In this document: piece after piece, positions 38,513-47,087 of the stretch | Numbering within the stretch: the first letter of the stretch is position 1 | Layout of the letters: each line of letters begins with the position of its first letter | DNA from: Actinoallomurus sp050942425 | Lineage (GTDB): Bacteria; Actinomycetota; Actinomycetes; Streptosporangiales; Streptosporangiaceae | Length of the DNA: 64,000 nucleotides | Direction: 5' to 3' | Assembly: GCF_050942425.1 (NCBI RefSeq) | Contig: NZ_CP192063.1 | Coordinates: forward strand, 1,984,001-2,048,000 | Position numbers and translations under genes: made by a program | Notes under the pieces: model-generated | The model's database searches: none | What the model saw: only the letters and a program-made list of their open reading frames with translations | Told to the model about the DNA's origin: nothing

Positions 38513-38571
38513 TTCGGCCGACCGCAGGATGAGTGTCGTCACGAAGGACACCACCGGAAGTGAGAACAACG

Positions 38572-39327
38572 ATGACCGAGCTTCAGGGCCGTACCGCCGT
38601 CGTCACCGGAGCCGCCAGCGGGATCGGCGCCGCCATCGCCCGCCGCCTCGCCGACGAGGGCGTACGGGTCGCGCTCCTGGCGCGCCGCGAGGAGCGGCTG
38701 GCCGACCTGGCGGGCAAGATCGAGGCGAACGGCGGGCGGGCGATCGCCGTCTCCGCCGACGTGACGAGCGACGCTTCGGTCGCCGCGGCGGCGGAGCGGA
38801 TCCACGACGCACTCGGCCGGGTCGACCTCGTCGTCAACGCCGCCGGCGTGATGCTGCCCAACCCGATCGAGGACGGGCGCGTCGACGAGTGGACCCGCAT
38901 GATCGACACGAACGTGACCGGCGTCCTGCGCGTCGTCCGGGCGTTCACCGCCGACCTGACCGAGGCGGCCGCCGCGGGCAGCACGGCGGACCTGGTGAAC
39001 ATCTCCTCGATCGGCGCGCACGTGCTGTTCCCGAACTACGCGGTCTACGGGGCGACCAAGGCGGCGCTGACGCAGCTGTCCGCCTCGCTGCGCACCGAGT
39101 TCGGGCCCAAGGACGTCCGGGTCACCAACGTCGAGCCGGGACTGACCGAGAGCGAGCTCGGCGAGCAGATCGACAACACCGACCTGCGCGGCCAGCTCGA
39201 CCAGATGCACGACGCGCTCGGCCCGCTGGCCGCCGACGACATCGCCGACCTCGTCGCGTACGTCGCCGGGAGGCCCCGCAACGTCAACCTGCGCCAGATC
39301 GTCATCCTCCCGACCCGCCAGGCCTGA
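38572..39327 (+). CDS. SDR family oxidoreductase
   Basis: A 251-residue classical short-chain dehydrogenase. It has the TGAASGIGAAIA cofactor motif, NAAGVM, the catalytic Ser in NISSIGAHV and YAVYGATKAAL (Y-x-x-x-K), so the active site is complete. The ATG 38572 has GGAAGTGAG upstream. The divergent XRE regulator is its likely controller. Substrate unknown. Confidence 0.92.
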   Translation: MTELQGRTAVVTGAASGIGAAIARRLADEGVRVALLARREERLADLAGKIEANGGRAIAVSADVTSDASVAAAAERIHDALGRVDLVVNAAGVMLPNPIEDGRVDEWTRMIDTNVTGVLRVVRAFTADLTEAAAAGSTADLVNISSIGAHVLFPNYAVYGATKAALTQLSASLRTEFGPKDVRVTNVEPGLTESELGEQIDNTDLRGQLDQMHDALGPLAADDIADLVAYVAGRPRNVNLRQIVILPTRQA

Positions 39328-39357
39328 CCGAGCCCGGAAACGGGTAAAGCATCGCCC

Positions 39358-39423
39358 ATGGCGTGTCGCATCACTGAACTCGTGCTCGACTGTCACGACC
39401 CACGCCGGCTCGACCCGCTCTGA
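39358..39423 (+). pseudogene. Remnant of a VOC/glyoxalase family gene
   Basis: A 21-codon frame, MACRITELVLDCHDPRRLDP plus Leu and stop, matches the first strand and helix of VOC-family proteins, which normally continue with AxFW. Here a stop follows at once and the rest of the gene is missing. It sits between the SDR stop and the rsgA stop. Confidence 0.6.
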
Positions 39424-39436
39424 GACTCCGGGCAGG

Positions 39437-40468
39437 TCAGTCGGTGTCGTCGTTCTCACGGCCCGCGAGCAGGCGTCGCACCGACTCGAGGCGGGACACG
39501 CTCGCGTGACCGGCGGCGACCCACGCGTCGAGCGCGCAGTCGCTCTGCAGGTGGGTGCAGTGCGGCGGGCACTCGACGGTGCCTTCGAGGAGATCAGGGA
39601 AGGCGCCCAGGATGTCCTCGGGGGAGACGTGGGCCAGCCCGAAGCTGCGGACCCCCGGGGTGTCGATGATCCATCCGTCGCCGGAGGGCAGCTCCAGCGC
39701 GATCGCCGAGGACGAGGTGTGCCGGCCGCGCCCGGTCACCGGGTTGACCTCGCTCACGGCGCGCTCGGCGTCGGGGACCAGGGCGTTCACCAGAGTGGAC
39801 TTGCCGACGCCGGAGTGGCCGACGAGCACGCTGATCCGCCCGGACAGCCGCTCGCCGAGGTCGTCGACCGGCTCGTCCTTGCGGGTGACGACGTTCGGGA
39901 CGTCCAGCGGCGCGTACGTCTCCAGCAGGGGCTCCGGGGACGCGAGGTCGGACTTGGTCAGGCACAGCAGCGGGTCCAGGCCCGCGTCGTACGCGGCGAC
40001 CAGGCACCGGTCGATCATCCCGGAGCGCGGCGGCGGGTCGGCCAGCGCCGTGACGATGACGAGCTGGTCGGCGTTGGCGACGATCACACGCTCGACCGGG
40101 TCGGTGTCGTCCGCGGTACGGCGGAGGGTAGAGGCGCGGGGCTCGATCCCGACCACCCGCGCGAGGGTGTCGGCGCGGCCGGACACGTCACCGACGAGGC
40201 GCACCCGATCACCGACGACGACGCTCTTACGGCCGAGCTCCCGGGCGCGCATCGCGGTGACCCTACGGGGCCGCTCGCCCTTCCGCTTCGCCGCGCGTCC
40301 GGCGCCCTCGGCGCCGACCAGGCAGGTGTAGCGGCCGCGGTCCACCGCGATGACGAACCCGACGATCGCGTCCTCGTGGGCGGGGCGCCGGCGGGTGCGC
40401 GGCCGGGAGCCGCGCCCCGGGCGCACGCGAACATCGTCTTCGTCGAGTCTGCCCCAGTCGCGCGCCAC
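39437..40468 (-). CDS. rsgA: Ribosome small subunit-dependent GTPase A
   Basis: A 343-residue circularly permuted GTPase that aids late 30S maturation. It has an N-terminal OB-fold (VVVGDRVRLVGD), the permuted G motifs LTKSD (G4), VGHSGVGKSTLVNAL (G1) and DTPGVRSF (G3), and a C-terminal zinc site (CPPHCTH...C). GTG 40468 begins 2 bases after the aroA stop, so the two are co-translated from one mRNA. Confidence 0.95.
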   Translation of the reverse strand: MARDWGRLDEDDVRVRPGRGSRPRTRRRPAHEDAIVGFVIAVDRGRYTCLVGAEGAGRAAKRKGERPRRVTAMRARELGRKSVVVGDRVRLVGDVSGRADTLARVVGIEPRASTLRRTADDTDPVERVIVANADQLVIVTALADPPPRSGMIDRCLVAAYDAGLDPLLCLTKSDLASPEPLLETYAPLDVPNVVTRKDEPVDDLGERLSGRISVLVGHSGVGKSTLVNALVPDAERAVSEVNPVTGRGRHTSSSAIALELPSGDGWIIDTPGVRSFGLAHVSPEDILGAFPDLLEGTVECPPHCTHLQSDCALDAWVAAGHASVSRLESVRRLLAGRENDDTD

Positions 40469-40470
40469 GG

Positions 40471-41727
40471 TTACCGAAGCATCTCCGTCCAGAGCTCGCC
40501 GAATTCGGGGAGCGTCTTGCCGACGGTCGGGAGGTTCTCCACCTCGACGCCGGGCACGGCCAGGCCGAGGACGGCCCCGGCCATCACCATCCGGTGGTCG
40601 TCATAGGTGTGGAAGACGCCGCCGCGCAGCGGCCTGGGCCGGATCTCCAAGCCGTCGGGCAGCTCGCGCACGTCACCGCCCAGGCCGTTGATCTCCTCGG
40701 TCAGCGCGGCGAGCCGGTCGGTCTCGTGACCGCGCATGTGGGCGATGCCGCGCAGCCGGGACGGCCCGTCGGCCAAGGCGGCCAGCGCGGCGATCACGCA
40801 GCTCAGCTCGCTGACGTCACCGAGGTCGACGTCGATGCCGTGGATCGTGCCGCCGCCGCGTACGGTCAGATCGCCGCCCTCGAATGAGGCCGAACCGCCC
40901 ATGTCGGCGAGCAGGTGACGTAGGGAGTCACCGGGCTGGGTGGTCTCGGCCGGCCAGCCGCGCACCGTTACCCGGCCGCCGGTCACCAGGGCCGCCGCCA
41001 GGAACGGCGCGGCGTTCGACAGGTCCGGCTCGATGTCGACCTCACCGCCGCGCAGCGTGCCCGGCTGCACCCGCCAGACGTCCGGGCCGCTCTCGACGGA
41101 GGCGCCGGCGTCGGCCAGCATCCGCATGGTCATCTCCAGGTGCGCCGCCGACGGCACCGGCGGCCCTTCGTGGCGCACCTCGATGCCCTTGGCGTAGCGG
41201 GGGGCCGCGAGCAGCAGGCCGGAGACGAACTGCGACGACCCGGAGGCGTCGATCGTGACCGAGCCGCCCGCCACCGCACCCGTGCCGCGCACCGTGAACG
41301 GGAGCGCGTCACCCTCGACCTCCGCGCCGAGCGTGCGCAGGGCGGCGAGGATGGGGCCCATCGGCCGCTTGCGGGCGTGCGGGTCGCCGTCGAAGGAGAT
41401 CTCGCCGGTCGCCAGGGCGGCGACCGGGGGCACGAACCGCATGACCGTGCCGGCCAGCCCGACGTCGAGCGTCGCCGGGCCGTGCAGCTCGCCCGGGGTG
41501 ACGCGCCAGGCGCCCTCGTCCGCGTCGTCGACGGCCACGCCCAGCGCGCGCAGCGCGCCCGCCATGAGCAGCGTGTCGCGGCTGCGCAGCGGCCGCCGGA
41601 TCATCGACTGCTCGCCGGCCAGCGTGGCGAGGACCAGCGCGCGGTTGGTCATCGACTTCGATCCCGGCAGCGCGACGGCGGCGTCGACCCGCCCGTCGGC
41701 GGCGGGTGCGGACCACAGAGGAGGCAT
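40471..41727 (-). CDS. aroA: 3-phosphoshikimate 1-carboxyvinyltransferase (EPSP synthase)
   Basis: A 418-residue EPSP synthase of the shikimate pathway. Motifs include LPGSKSMTNRALVLA (shikimate-3-phosphate and PEP site), GLAGTVMRFVPP (the actinobacterial form of GNAGTxxR), DASGSSQFVSGLLLA, DLSNAAPFLAAA and TYDDHRMVMA. It is upstream of rsgA in a tight operon. From memory, aroA-rsgA-hisN near sigR-rsrA is a conserved order in Streptomyces; here accessory genes split it. Confidence 0.96.
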   Translation of the reverse strand: MPPLWSAPAADGRVDAAVALPGSKSMTNRALVLATLAGEQSMIRRPLRSRDTLLMAGALRALGVAVDDADEGAWRVTPGELHGPATLDVGLAGTVMRFVPPVAALATGEISFDGDPHARKRPMGPILAALRTLGAEVEGDALPFTVRGTGAVAGGSVTIDASGSSQFVSGLLLAAPRYAKGIEVRHEGPPVPSAAHLEMTMRMLADAGASVESGPDVWRVQPGTLRGGEVDIEPDLSNAAPFLAAALVTGGRVTVRGWPAETTQPGDSLRHLLADMGGSASFEGGDLTVRGGGTIHGIDVDLGDVSELSCVIAALAALADGPSRLRGIAHMRGHETDRLAALTEEINGLGGDVRELPDGLEIRPRPLRGGVFHTYDDHRMVMAGAVLGLAVPGVEVENLPTVGKTLPEFGELWTEMLR

Positions 41728-42006
41728 GACTGAAGGGTACCGGCCCCAGGGGCGCGCGAGCCGCGTGTAAAACGCCGGTGCGGAGACGATCGCGGATCGT
41801 GAATGCGCCGGTAGATCCCCCGGCGACGGCCCTGATCGGTCGCTACCTTGGCGGCACTCGGCTCCGTCGCGGATCCCGGGTCACATGACTCGGGAATCGC
41901 CTCGTCGGCCTCACGGGCGAGCCCGGCGCGGCGACCGGAGTGGCCGACCCGAGGTACGAGGCCGTCCGTGGGGAGGGTCGAGCGAGCAGATGACAGGGGG
42001 ACGACT

Positions 42007-42735
42007 GTGGACGCATCGCCACGGCCACGGCACCGGGTCCGCAGCGCACCGGCCGATCCGGCCACGCCCGCGGACGGACGGCGATCCGTCCCGCTGCCCT
42101 CGGGCCCGTACGAGCTGTGCCTCGCGGACCTGCGCACCCGGTGGCCCGGCGGTGAGGTCATCGGCTTCGGCGACACGGACCTCGTGCTGCCGCAGGGACG
42201 CCGGGTCGCGCTGCTGGGGCGCAGCCGCGTCGGCACCTCGGCCCTCGCCGCCGTGCTCCTCGGGTTCCTGGACTACCAGGGCGTCGCCACCCTCAACGAC
42301 GTGCAACTGCGCGATCTCGCCGACGAGGACGTCCGTACGGTCATCGGGCTGTGCGCGCACGACGCCCACCTCTTCGACACGACGATCGCCGAGAACGTCC
42401 GCGTGGCCCGCCCGGACGCCGGCGACGACGACGTCGCCCGCGCGCTGAGCCGGGCGGGGGTCGACCTCCCGCCCGAAACCGGCGTGGACGATCAGGAGGT
42501 CGCGGCCGGCCCCGGGCGGCAGCGCATCGCACTGGCCCGCGCCCTGCTGGCCGACCTGCCGGTCCTGATCGTCGACGAGCCGGACGTCCGGCCGGACGAG
42601 GACGCCGCGGACGCCGCGCTGGCCGAACTGATCGACGCCGCCGAGGGCCGTACGCTCCTGCTGATCATGCACCGGACGGTCGTCCCGGGCGCCGCGCCGA
42701 TCCTCCGCCACGTCGACGAGGTCCTGGAGATCTGA
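42007..42735 (+). CDS. CydC-like ABC ATPase domain protein with degenerate Walker A
   Basis: A 242-residue protein that aligns by eye with the nucleotide-binding half of CydC, the thiol-reductant exporter needed for cytochrome bd assembly: LGFLDYQGVATLNDVQLRDL, GLCAHDAHLFDTTIAENVR, ALARALLADLPVLIVDEPD and LLIMHR. The transmembrane half is absent. The Walker A reads GRSRVGTS (71-78), with Thr in place of the essential Lys, and the signature LSGGQ is replaced by VAAGPG. It is probably unable to hydrolyse ATP; it may be a decaying gene or a nucleotide-independent regulator. GTG 42007 follows GGGGG at a suitable distance. Confidence 0.7.
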   Translation: MDASPRPRHRVRSAPADPATPADGRRSVPLPSGPYELCLADLRTRWPGGEVIGFGDTDLVLPQGRRVALLGRSRVGTSALAAVLLGFLDYQGVATLNDVQLRDLADEDVRTVIGLCAHDAHLFDTTIAENVRVARPDAGDDDVARALSRAGVDLPPETGVDDQEVAAGPGRQRIALARALLADLPVLIVDEPDVRPDEDAADAALAELIDAAEGRTLLLIMHRTVVPGAAPILRHVDEVLEI

Positions 42736-43043
42736 CCGCGGCACACGGCCGGCCGGGCACCGGCGCGTCCGGTGGCCCGTCGGTCGGTTCGCCGCCGCCG
42801 ACGGCCGCACGCTGGTGCAGCCGGGCGATCCCGGGAGCGCCGCGCAGCCCGCGTCGGCGTCCGGCGGTGTCTCGTGAGGCGGGATTCGTCTCGCCCGACG
42901 TGACGGCCGGGAGAGCGAGCACCGGTCGGCCTACGTACGCCTTTATGGCACGCTCCGTGCGCCGTGCAGGCACCGGTGGGGTCTGTACGCCCATGGCGAG
43001 CAGACCGGGTGGGCGTCGGCGGGCTCGGTACAGCGGGCGGGCG
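42736..43043. other. Gene-free interval
   Basis: About 308 bp between the CydC-like gene and the DoxX gene, which converge. Open frames here have no family resemblance or ribosome-binding site. I see no clear hairpin or repeat. Confidence 0.45.
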
Positions 43044-43601
43044 TCAGTGCCCGATCTTGGCGGCCTTCCGGCGGGCCCCCTCGACGCGATGGGCGGCCTT
43101 GCGCCGCGCGCGCTCGGCCTTGCGGCCGGCCTCCGCTCGGGCGAGCGCCGCCTGAAGCCGCGCCTCGTGAGCGCTCGTGCGGGCGGCCTTGACCGGGCGG
43201 TGCCGGCTAGGGGCGGTCGCGACGACGAGCAGCGCCCCGAACAGCCCGGCGGTCTTGAAGAACTGGGACCGCTCCGCGGCGCGCCGCTCCGGGTCGTCCT
43301 CGGCCCAGAACCGGTGCTCGGCCAGCAGACTCGGAACCAGCTGACCGGCGAGCACGAGCGTCGTCAGCCGTTCGAACCGGCCCATGGCCAGGAGAGCGCC
43401 GGAGCCCACGCTCAGCGCTCCCTGAATCCGCACGAGGGCCTCGGGGTCCTTGGTGGGGAGCCAGGACACACGGTCGGCGAGGGGCTTGATCACGGGAGCG
43501 ATCCGCTCGGCCCGGCCGCCGGGATCGCGCAGCGTCTCGATCCCCGTCACCACGAACGGCGCGGCTATGAGGGGACGGGTGAGAGTCCTGATGGGTCGCA
43601 T
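43044..43601 (-). CDS. DoxX family membrane protein
   Basis: A 185-residue DoxX-type protein: PLIAAPFVVTGIETLRDPGG at the N-terminus, about four hydrophobic helices to residue 125 (GALSVGSGALLAMGRFERLT, TAGLFGALLVVA), then a long, highly basic Ala/Arg/Lys helical tail (ARLQAALARAEAGRKAERAR). DoxX proteins are small quinone-oxidoreductase-related membrane proteins, linked in actinobacteria with thiol homeostasis, which suits its position near sigR. ATG 43601 is the first residue matching the family. Confidence 0.85.
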   Translation of the reverse strand: MRPIRTLTRPLIAAPFVVTGIETLRDPGGRAERIAPVIKPLADRVSWLPTKDPEALVRIQGALSVGSGALLAMGRFERLTTLVLAGQLVPSLLAEHRFWAEDDPERRAAERSQFFKTAGLFGALLVVATAPSRHRPVKAARTSAHEARLQAALARAEAGRKAERARRKAAHRVEGARRKAAKIGH

Positions 43602-43707
43602 GCACCCGTCATGCCCACCGCGCGCACGAACAAGCCCCCCACTTTGGCAAGCTTGGGCGGGTCCGGCGCGCGACGCGCCGTACGGACCGGAAGGGGACGC
43701 GCGGAGC

Positions 43708-44508
43708 ATGTGCGGGCGATATGCCACGGCGCGTGGGCGCCAAGAGATCATCGACGCCTTCGACGTCGAGCGCGACACGACCGACGCGCTCGAATCCGAC
43801 TACAACGTCGCCCCGACCAAACCCGTGCCGCTCATCCTGACGCGCGACGTCCGCGAACTCCACGTGGCGCGCTGGGGCCTGGTGCCCTCCTGGGCCAAGG
43901 ACCTGTCGATCGGCGCCCGGATGATCAACGCGCGGGTCGAGACCGTCCACGAGAAGCCGGCCTTCCGGCGGGCGTTCGTCCGGCGGCGCTGCCTCCTGCC
44001 CGCCGACGGCTACTTCGAGTGGTACGCCCGGGAGGACGGCGGCAAGCAGCCGTTCTTCATCCGGCCTTCCGACGGGAGCATGCTCGCCATGGCCGGCCTC
44101 TACGAGATCTGGCGGCCGGACCGCCGCCAGGAGGTCGGCGGGGGTGGGCCGGGAGGTCGGCCGGGGTCGGTTGGTCGGGATGGACTGGTCGGGAGTGACA
44201 CGGAAGAGTCCGAGGAGGAGTGGGTGCTGACCTGCACGGTCATCACCACTGAGGCGACCGACGACGTGGGCCGGATCCACGAGAGGATGCCGATGCTGGT
44301 GGAGCCGGAGCGCTTCGGCGCCTGGCTCGACCCGGCGCTGACGGGCCCCGACGAGATCCGCTCGCTGCTGGTGCCGGCGGCCGCGGGGAGCCTGGAGGCC
44401 TACCCCGTCTCCACGGCGGTGAACAAGGTCCGAAATAACGGGCCTGAGCTGGTAAAACCACTGCCGGAAATGGGTATCTCCTCCAACGAAACCCCCACGC
44501 TGTTCTGA
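43708..44508 (+). CDS. SOS response-associated peptidase (SRAP, YedK/HMCES-like)
   Basis: A 266-residue SRAP protein that covalently captures abasic sites in single-stranded DNA through its N-terminal Cys2. MCGRYATARG, NARVETVHEKPAFR, LLPADGYFEWY (Glu) and the His of IHERMPMLV are all present. It carries an insertion of about 35 residues after YEIWRPDRRQEV, rich in Gly then Asp/Glu, encoded by GGTCGG-type repeats and absent from typical members. The start is fixed by the requirement for Cys at position 2. Confidence 0.93.
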   Translation: MCGRYATARGRQEIIDAFDVERDTTDALESDYNVAPTKPVPLILTRDVRELHVARWGLVPSWAKDLSIGARMINARVETVHEKPAFRRAFVRRRCLLPADGYFEWYAREDGGKQPFFIRPSDGSMLAMAGLYEIWRPDRRQEVGGGGPGGRPGSVGRDGLVGSDTEESEEEWVLTCTVITTEATDDVGRIHERMPMLVEPERFGAWLDPALTGPDEIRSLLVPAAAGSLEAYPVSTAVNKVRNNGPELVKPLPEMGISSNETPTLF

Positions 44509-44529
44509 CCGCCTCGCCGGGAGGTACGC

Positions 44530-44862
44530 ATGGTCGTGGACACGGCGCAGAGGCGCCTGGAGGACATGCTCGCCGATCTCGATCGCGCGATCGCGGTTCT
44601 GCAGAGCGAGCACCCGGAGGCAGACCAGCACACCGCCGACGCCGGCGCGAGCCTCTTCGCCACCGACCGGGCCGACGCCGCGCTGGACGCCATGCGCCGT
44701 GAGCGCGCGGAGGTGCTCGCGGCCCTCGAGCGGGCCCGTGCCGGCACCTACGGCAAGTGCGTCGACTGCGGCCTGCCGGTGCCCGACAGCCGCCTCGAGG
44801 CACGGCCCGCCGCCGCCCGCTGCGTCACCTGCCAGGCGAAGCACGACCGGGTTCGACGCTGA
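44530..44862 (+). CDS. DksA/TraR C4-type zinc-finger protein
   Basis: A 110-residue protein with an N-terminal coiled coil (residues 5-75) and a C-terminal C4 zinc finger CVDCGLPVP...RCVTCQAKHD. DksA/TraR proteins reach into the RNA polymerase secondary channel; actinobacterial ones of this length are less studied. It starts 22 bp after the SRAP stop, with GGGAGG upstream, and may be co-transcribed with it. Confidence 0.88.
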   Translation: MVVDTAQRRLEDMLADLDRAIAVLQSEHPEADQHTADAGASLFATDRADAALDAMRRERAEVLAALERARAGTYGKCVDCGLPVPDSRLEARPAAARCVTCQAKHDRVRR

Positions 44863-44993
44863 GCCCCTGCCCGTACTGACGGAGCTCTCCGGCGCTGAGA
44901 GGGCCTGGGCGCGCGCTGCGGGCTCTCCGCCTGCTCCGGGGGCGCGTCCGCCCCTCCCGGGCGGCCTGGGGCCCGGGAGGAGACGAGCGCGCG

Positions 44994-45734
44994 TCAGCGG
45001 CTCTTGATCGCGCTGGCGACGAGGTGGATCCCGACCGGCTCGTCGCCGAGCGGCGCCGTCAGCTCGGCGCGGACCAGCCGCGGGAGCGCCTGCGGGCTCG
45101 TGGTGAGGACGTGCTCGACCGTCGAGGGCGACAGGGTCGTGCGCGGCCGGATCCACTCCAGCTCCAGCCCGCTGTCGGTGAGCAGCTCGCGCAGTTGCTC
45201 GGCGCCGAAGCACCGGGTGATCGACCCGTCCGGCCAGGGGACCAGGACGACCTCCGAGCGCGGCACGTCGGACAGATGTGCCCAGAAGTTCTGCTCGGCG
45301 AGGATGGCCATGCCGAGGACGAGCGAGTCGACGCACATCAGCACCCGGCCGCCCGGCCGGAGGACTCGTGCGATCTCCGCGACGACGTTCTCGGTGACGA
45401 GGTGCCGGGAGAGCATGCGGCCTTCGGCGACCACCGCGTCGAAGCGCCCGTCGGCGAGGAAGCCGAGGGAGGCGGGATCGGCGACCACCGGTCGTACCCT
45501 CCGCGAGTGCGGCCCGCTCCTCGGCGTCTCCTGGACCTCGACGACCGTGTGGCCGGCCGCTGCCACCTGGGACGCGCACCGGGCCTGCGGACCCGACAGG
45601 TCGAGGATGCGGGACGGCCGGTGGGGAAGCCATCGGGAGAGTTGGGCGGCGGCGACGGCCCAGTAGAAGGTCCAGTAGCTCGCGAGCGTCTCGGACTCGC
45701 CAACAGCGGGATGCTTCGCCGGAATCGACAGCAC
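44994..45734 (-). CDS. Class I SAM-dependent methyltransferase
   Basis: A 246-residue protein with a Rossmann-like methyltransferase core: RILDLSGPQARCASQVAAAG (motif I, with Ser-Gly where Gly-x-Gly is usual), DGRFDAVVAEGRML and EIARVLRPGGRVLMCVD (motif IV). The N-terminus SIPAKHPAVGESETLASYWTF is distinctive. GTG 45734 has GAGGAG 5 bases upstream and is preferred over ATG 45755. It is divergent from sigR, so it may respond to the same stress; substrate unknown. Confidence 0.82.
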   Translation of the reverse strand: MLSIPAKHPAVGESETLASYWTFYWAVAAAQLSRWLPHRPSRILDLSGPQARCASQVAAAGHTVVEVQETPRSGPHSRRVRPVVADPASLGFLADGRFDAVVAEGRMLSRHLVTENVVAEIARVLRPGGRVLMCVDSLVLGMAILAEQNFWAHLSDVPRSEVVLVPWPDGSITRCFGAEQLRELLTDSGLELEWIRPRTTLSPSTVEHVLTTSPQALPRLVRAELTAPLGDEPVGIHLVASAIKSR

Positions 45735-45827
45735 GGCGGCTCCTCGGGGATGCATTTATCCCAATCCTTCCCTGTTGACGGCACCGCTTCACCCGTCGTG
45801 ACTGGTGACCGAGCATTCCTCTTTCCC

Positions 45828-45854
45828 GGGAATCACGCGGCCATGCGAGGTGTT
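45828..45854 (+). promoter_or_regulatory. SigR-dependent promoter of sigR-rsrA
   Basis: GGGAAT (45828-45833), exactly 18 bases, then GTT (45852-45854) reproduces the SigR promoter consensus (GGGAAT-N18-GTT) known from Streptomyces. It lies about 40 bp upstream of the sigR start, so SigR should activate its own operon. Confidence 0.85.
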
Positions 45855-45894
45855 GCACTGCGTCATAACGGCCAGTGACAGCGATTAGTTCGAG

Positions 45895-46620
45895 GTGATG
45901 ATGAGCCTTCTGCTCGCGGACCGTCGGCAGGTGTCGCCGGCGGACCCGCTATCGTCAGGTGCGTACGGTTTCGATGCCGATGACGGCCGGACGGAGGAGG
46001 TGGGTCAGGTTCCCGAGGCAGTGGAGACACTGGAGGATCGGACCAGGCGCTTCGAGCGCGATGTGTTGCCGTTCCTCGACCAGCTCTACTCGGCCGCGCT
46101 GCGGATGACGCGGAACCCGGCCGACGCCGAGGACCTGGTCCAGGAGACCTTCGCCAAGGCGTTCGGGTCCTTCCATCAGTTCCAGGAGGGCACGAACCTC
46201 AAGGCCTGGCTCTACCGGATCCTCACGAACACCTTCATCAACTCCTACCGCAAGAAGCAGCGGGAGCCGAAGCAGTCCGCCGCCGAGGAGATCGAGGACT
46301 GGCAGCTGGCGCGGGCCGAGTCCCACACCTCGACCGGGCTGAAGTCCGCGGAGGCCGAGGCGCTCGAGCACCTGCCCGACTCCGACGTCAAGACGGCCCT
46401 GCAGGCGCTTCCCGAGGACTTCCGCATGGCGGTCTACTTCGCCGACGTGGAGGGCTTCTCGTACAAGGAGATCGCCGACATCATGGGCACTCCGATCGGT
46501 ACGGTGATGTCCCGGTTGCACCGGGGACGGCGTCAGCTGCGGTCGATGCTCGAGGACTACGCGCGCGAGCGCGGCCTCGCCCGCGCGAACGGCGGCCAGC
46601 GTAGGGAGGACCAGTCATGA
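45895..46620 (+). CDS. sigR: RNA polymerase sigma factor SigR (thiol-oxidative stress, ECF)
   Basis: A 241-residue ECF sigma factor. Region 2 reads FLDQLYSAALRMTRNPADAEDLVQETFAKAF and region 4 GFSYKEIADIMGTPIGTVMSRLHRGRRQLR, nearly identical to SigR of Streptomyces and SigH of mycobacteria. It drives thioredoxin and mycothiol genes during disulfide stress. The N-terminus is 40-50 residues longer than the conserved core; three start codons (GTG 45895, ATG 45898, ATG 45901) are adjacent, and a shorter form from an internal start is possible. The stop overlaps the rsrA start (ATGA). Confidence 0.95.
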   Translation: MMMSLLLADRRQVSPADPLSSGAYGFDADDGRTEEVGQVPEAVETLEDRTRRFERDVLPFLDQLYSAALRMTRNPADAEDLVQETFAKAFGSFHQFQEGTNLKAWLYRILTNTFINSYRKKQREPKQSAAEEIEDWQLARAESHTSTGLKSAEAEALEHLPDSDVKTALQALPEDFRMAVYFADVEGFSYKEIADIMGTPIGTVMSRLHRGRRQLRSMLEDYARERGLARANGGQRREDQS

Positions 46621-46883
46621 GCTGCGGTAAGCCGCACGAGACCCCCTGCTCTGAGGTGCTCGGCCGGATCTATGACTACCTCGACGGTGAGCTGGACCAG
46701 AGCGGGTGCTCCGACATCCGGCAGCACCTCGATGAGTGCGGGCCCTGCCTCCGGGAGTACGGCCTGGAAGAGGCCGTGAAGAAGCTCGTACACAAGTCGT
46801 GCGGTTGCGACCCCGTGCCGCAGGATCTGCGGTCGAAGGTCATGGGGCGCATCGAACAGGTCCGCGCCTCCCTGACCGAGTAA
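46617..46883 (+). CDS. rsrA: Zinc-binding redox-sensitive anti-sigma factor RsrA
   Basis: An 88-residue ZAS-family anti-sigma factor. Cys and His positions match Streptomyces RsrA closely: C3, H7, C11, C31, H37, C41, C44 and C62/C64. The zinc-binding core H37-x3-C41-x2-C44 with C11 is intact; oxidation to a disulfide would release zinc and SigR. Its start overlaps the sigR stop, ensuring matched production. Confidence 0.95.
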   Translation: MSCGKPHETPCSEVLGRIYDYLDGELDQSGCSDIRQHLDECGPCLREYGLEEAVKKLVHKSCGCDPVPQDLRSKVMGRIEQVRASLTE

Positions 46884-47060
46884 GGCGGATCAGGACTGTA
46901 GGTGACGATTGGTTCACGCTTTGCTCACGTTTCCGCGCTCGTCTGCGTGACCTGTCCCCTTCGGGTTAGGCTTACCCCCGATCATTCGGGGACCGGTGAG
47001 TCAGGAGGCGAGCCGCCGCACCGCTCGGGTGCCCAGGCTCGTCAGGGGAGGCTGAAACAC

Positions 47061-47087
47061 ATGCGAAAAGGCGTGTCCTGGGCTTAG
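47061..47087 (+). other. Short leader ORF (MRKGVSWA) upstream of HD-GYP gene
   Basis: An eight-codon ORF with AGGGGAGG at 10 bases upstream, stopping 24 bp before the HD-GYP start. The same frame is open back to 46902, so it may instead be the end of a longer 61-codon frame. The preceding 100 bases are rich in short inverted repeats. A leader peptide is possible but unproven. Confidence 0.35.

Noticed and set aside
42665..42994. Minus-strand frame after the CydC-like gene
   Set aside because: Pro/Arg-rich, no ribosome-binding site, overlaps the end of a better-supported gene.
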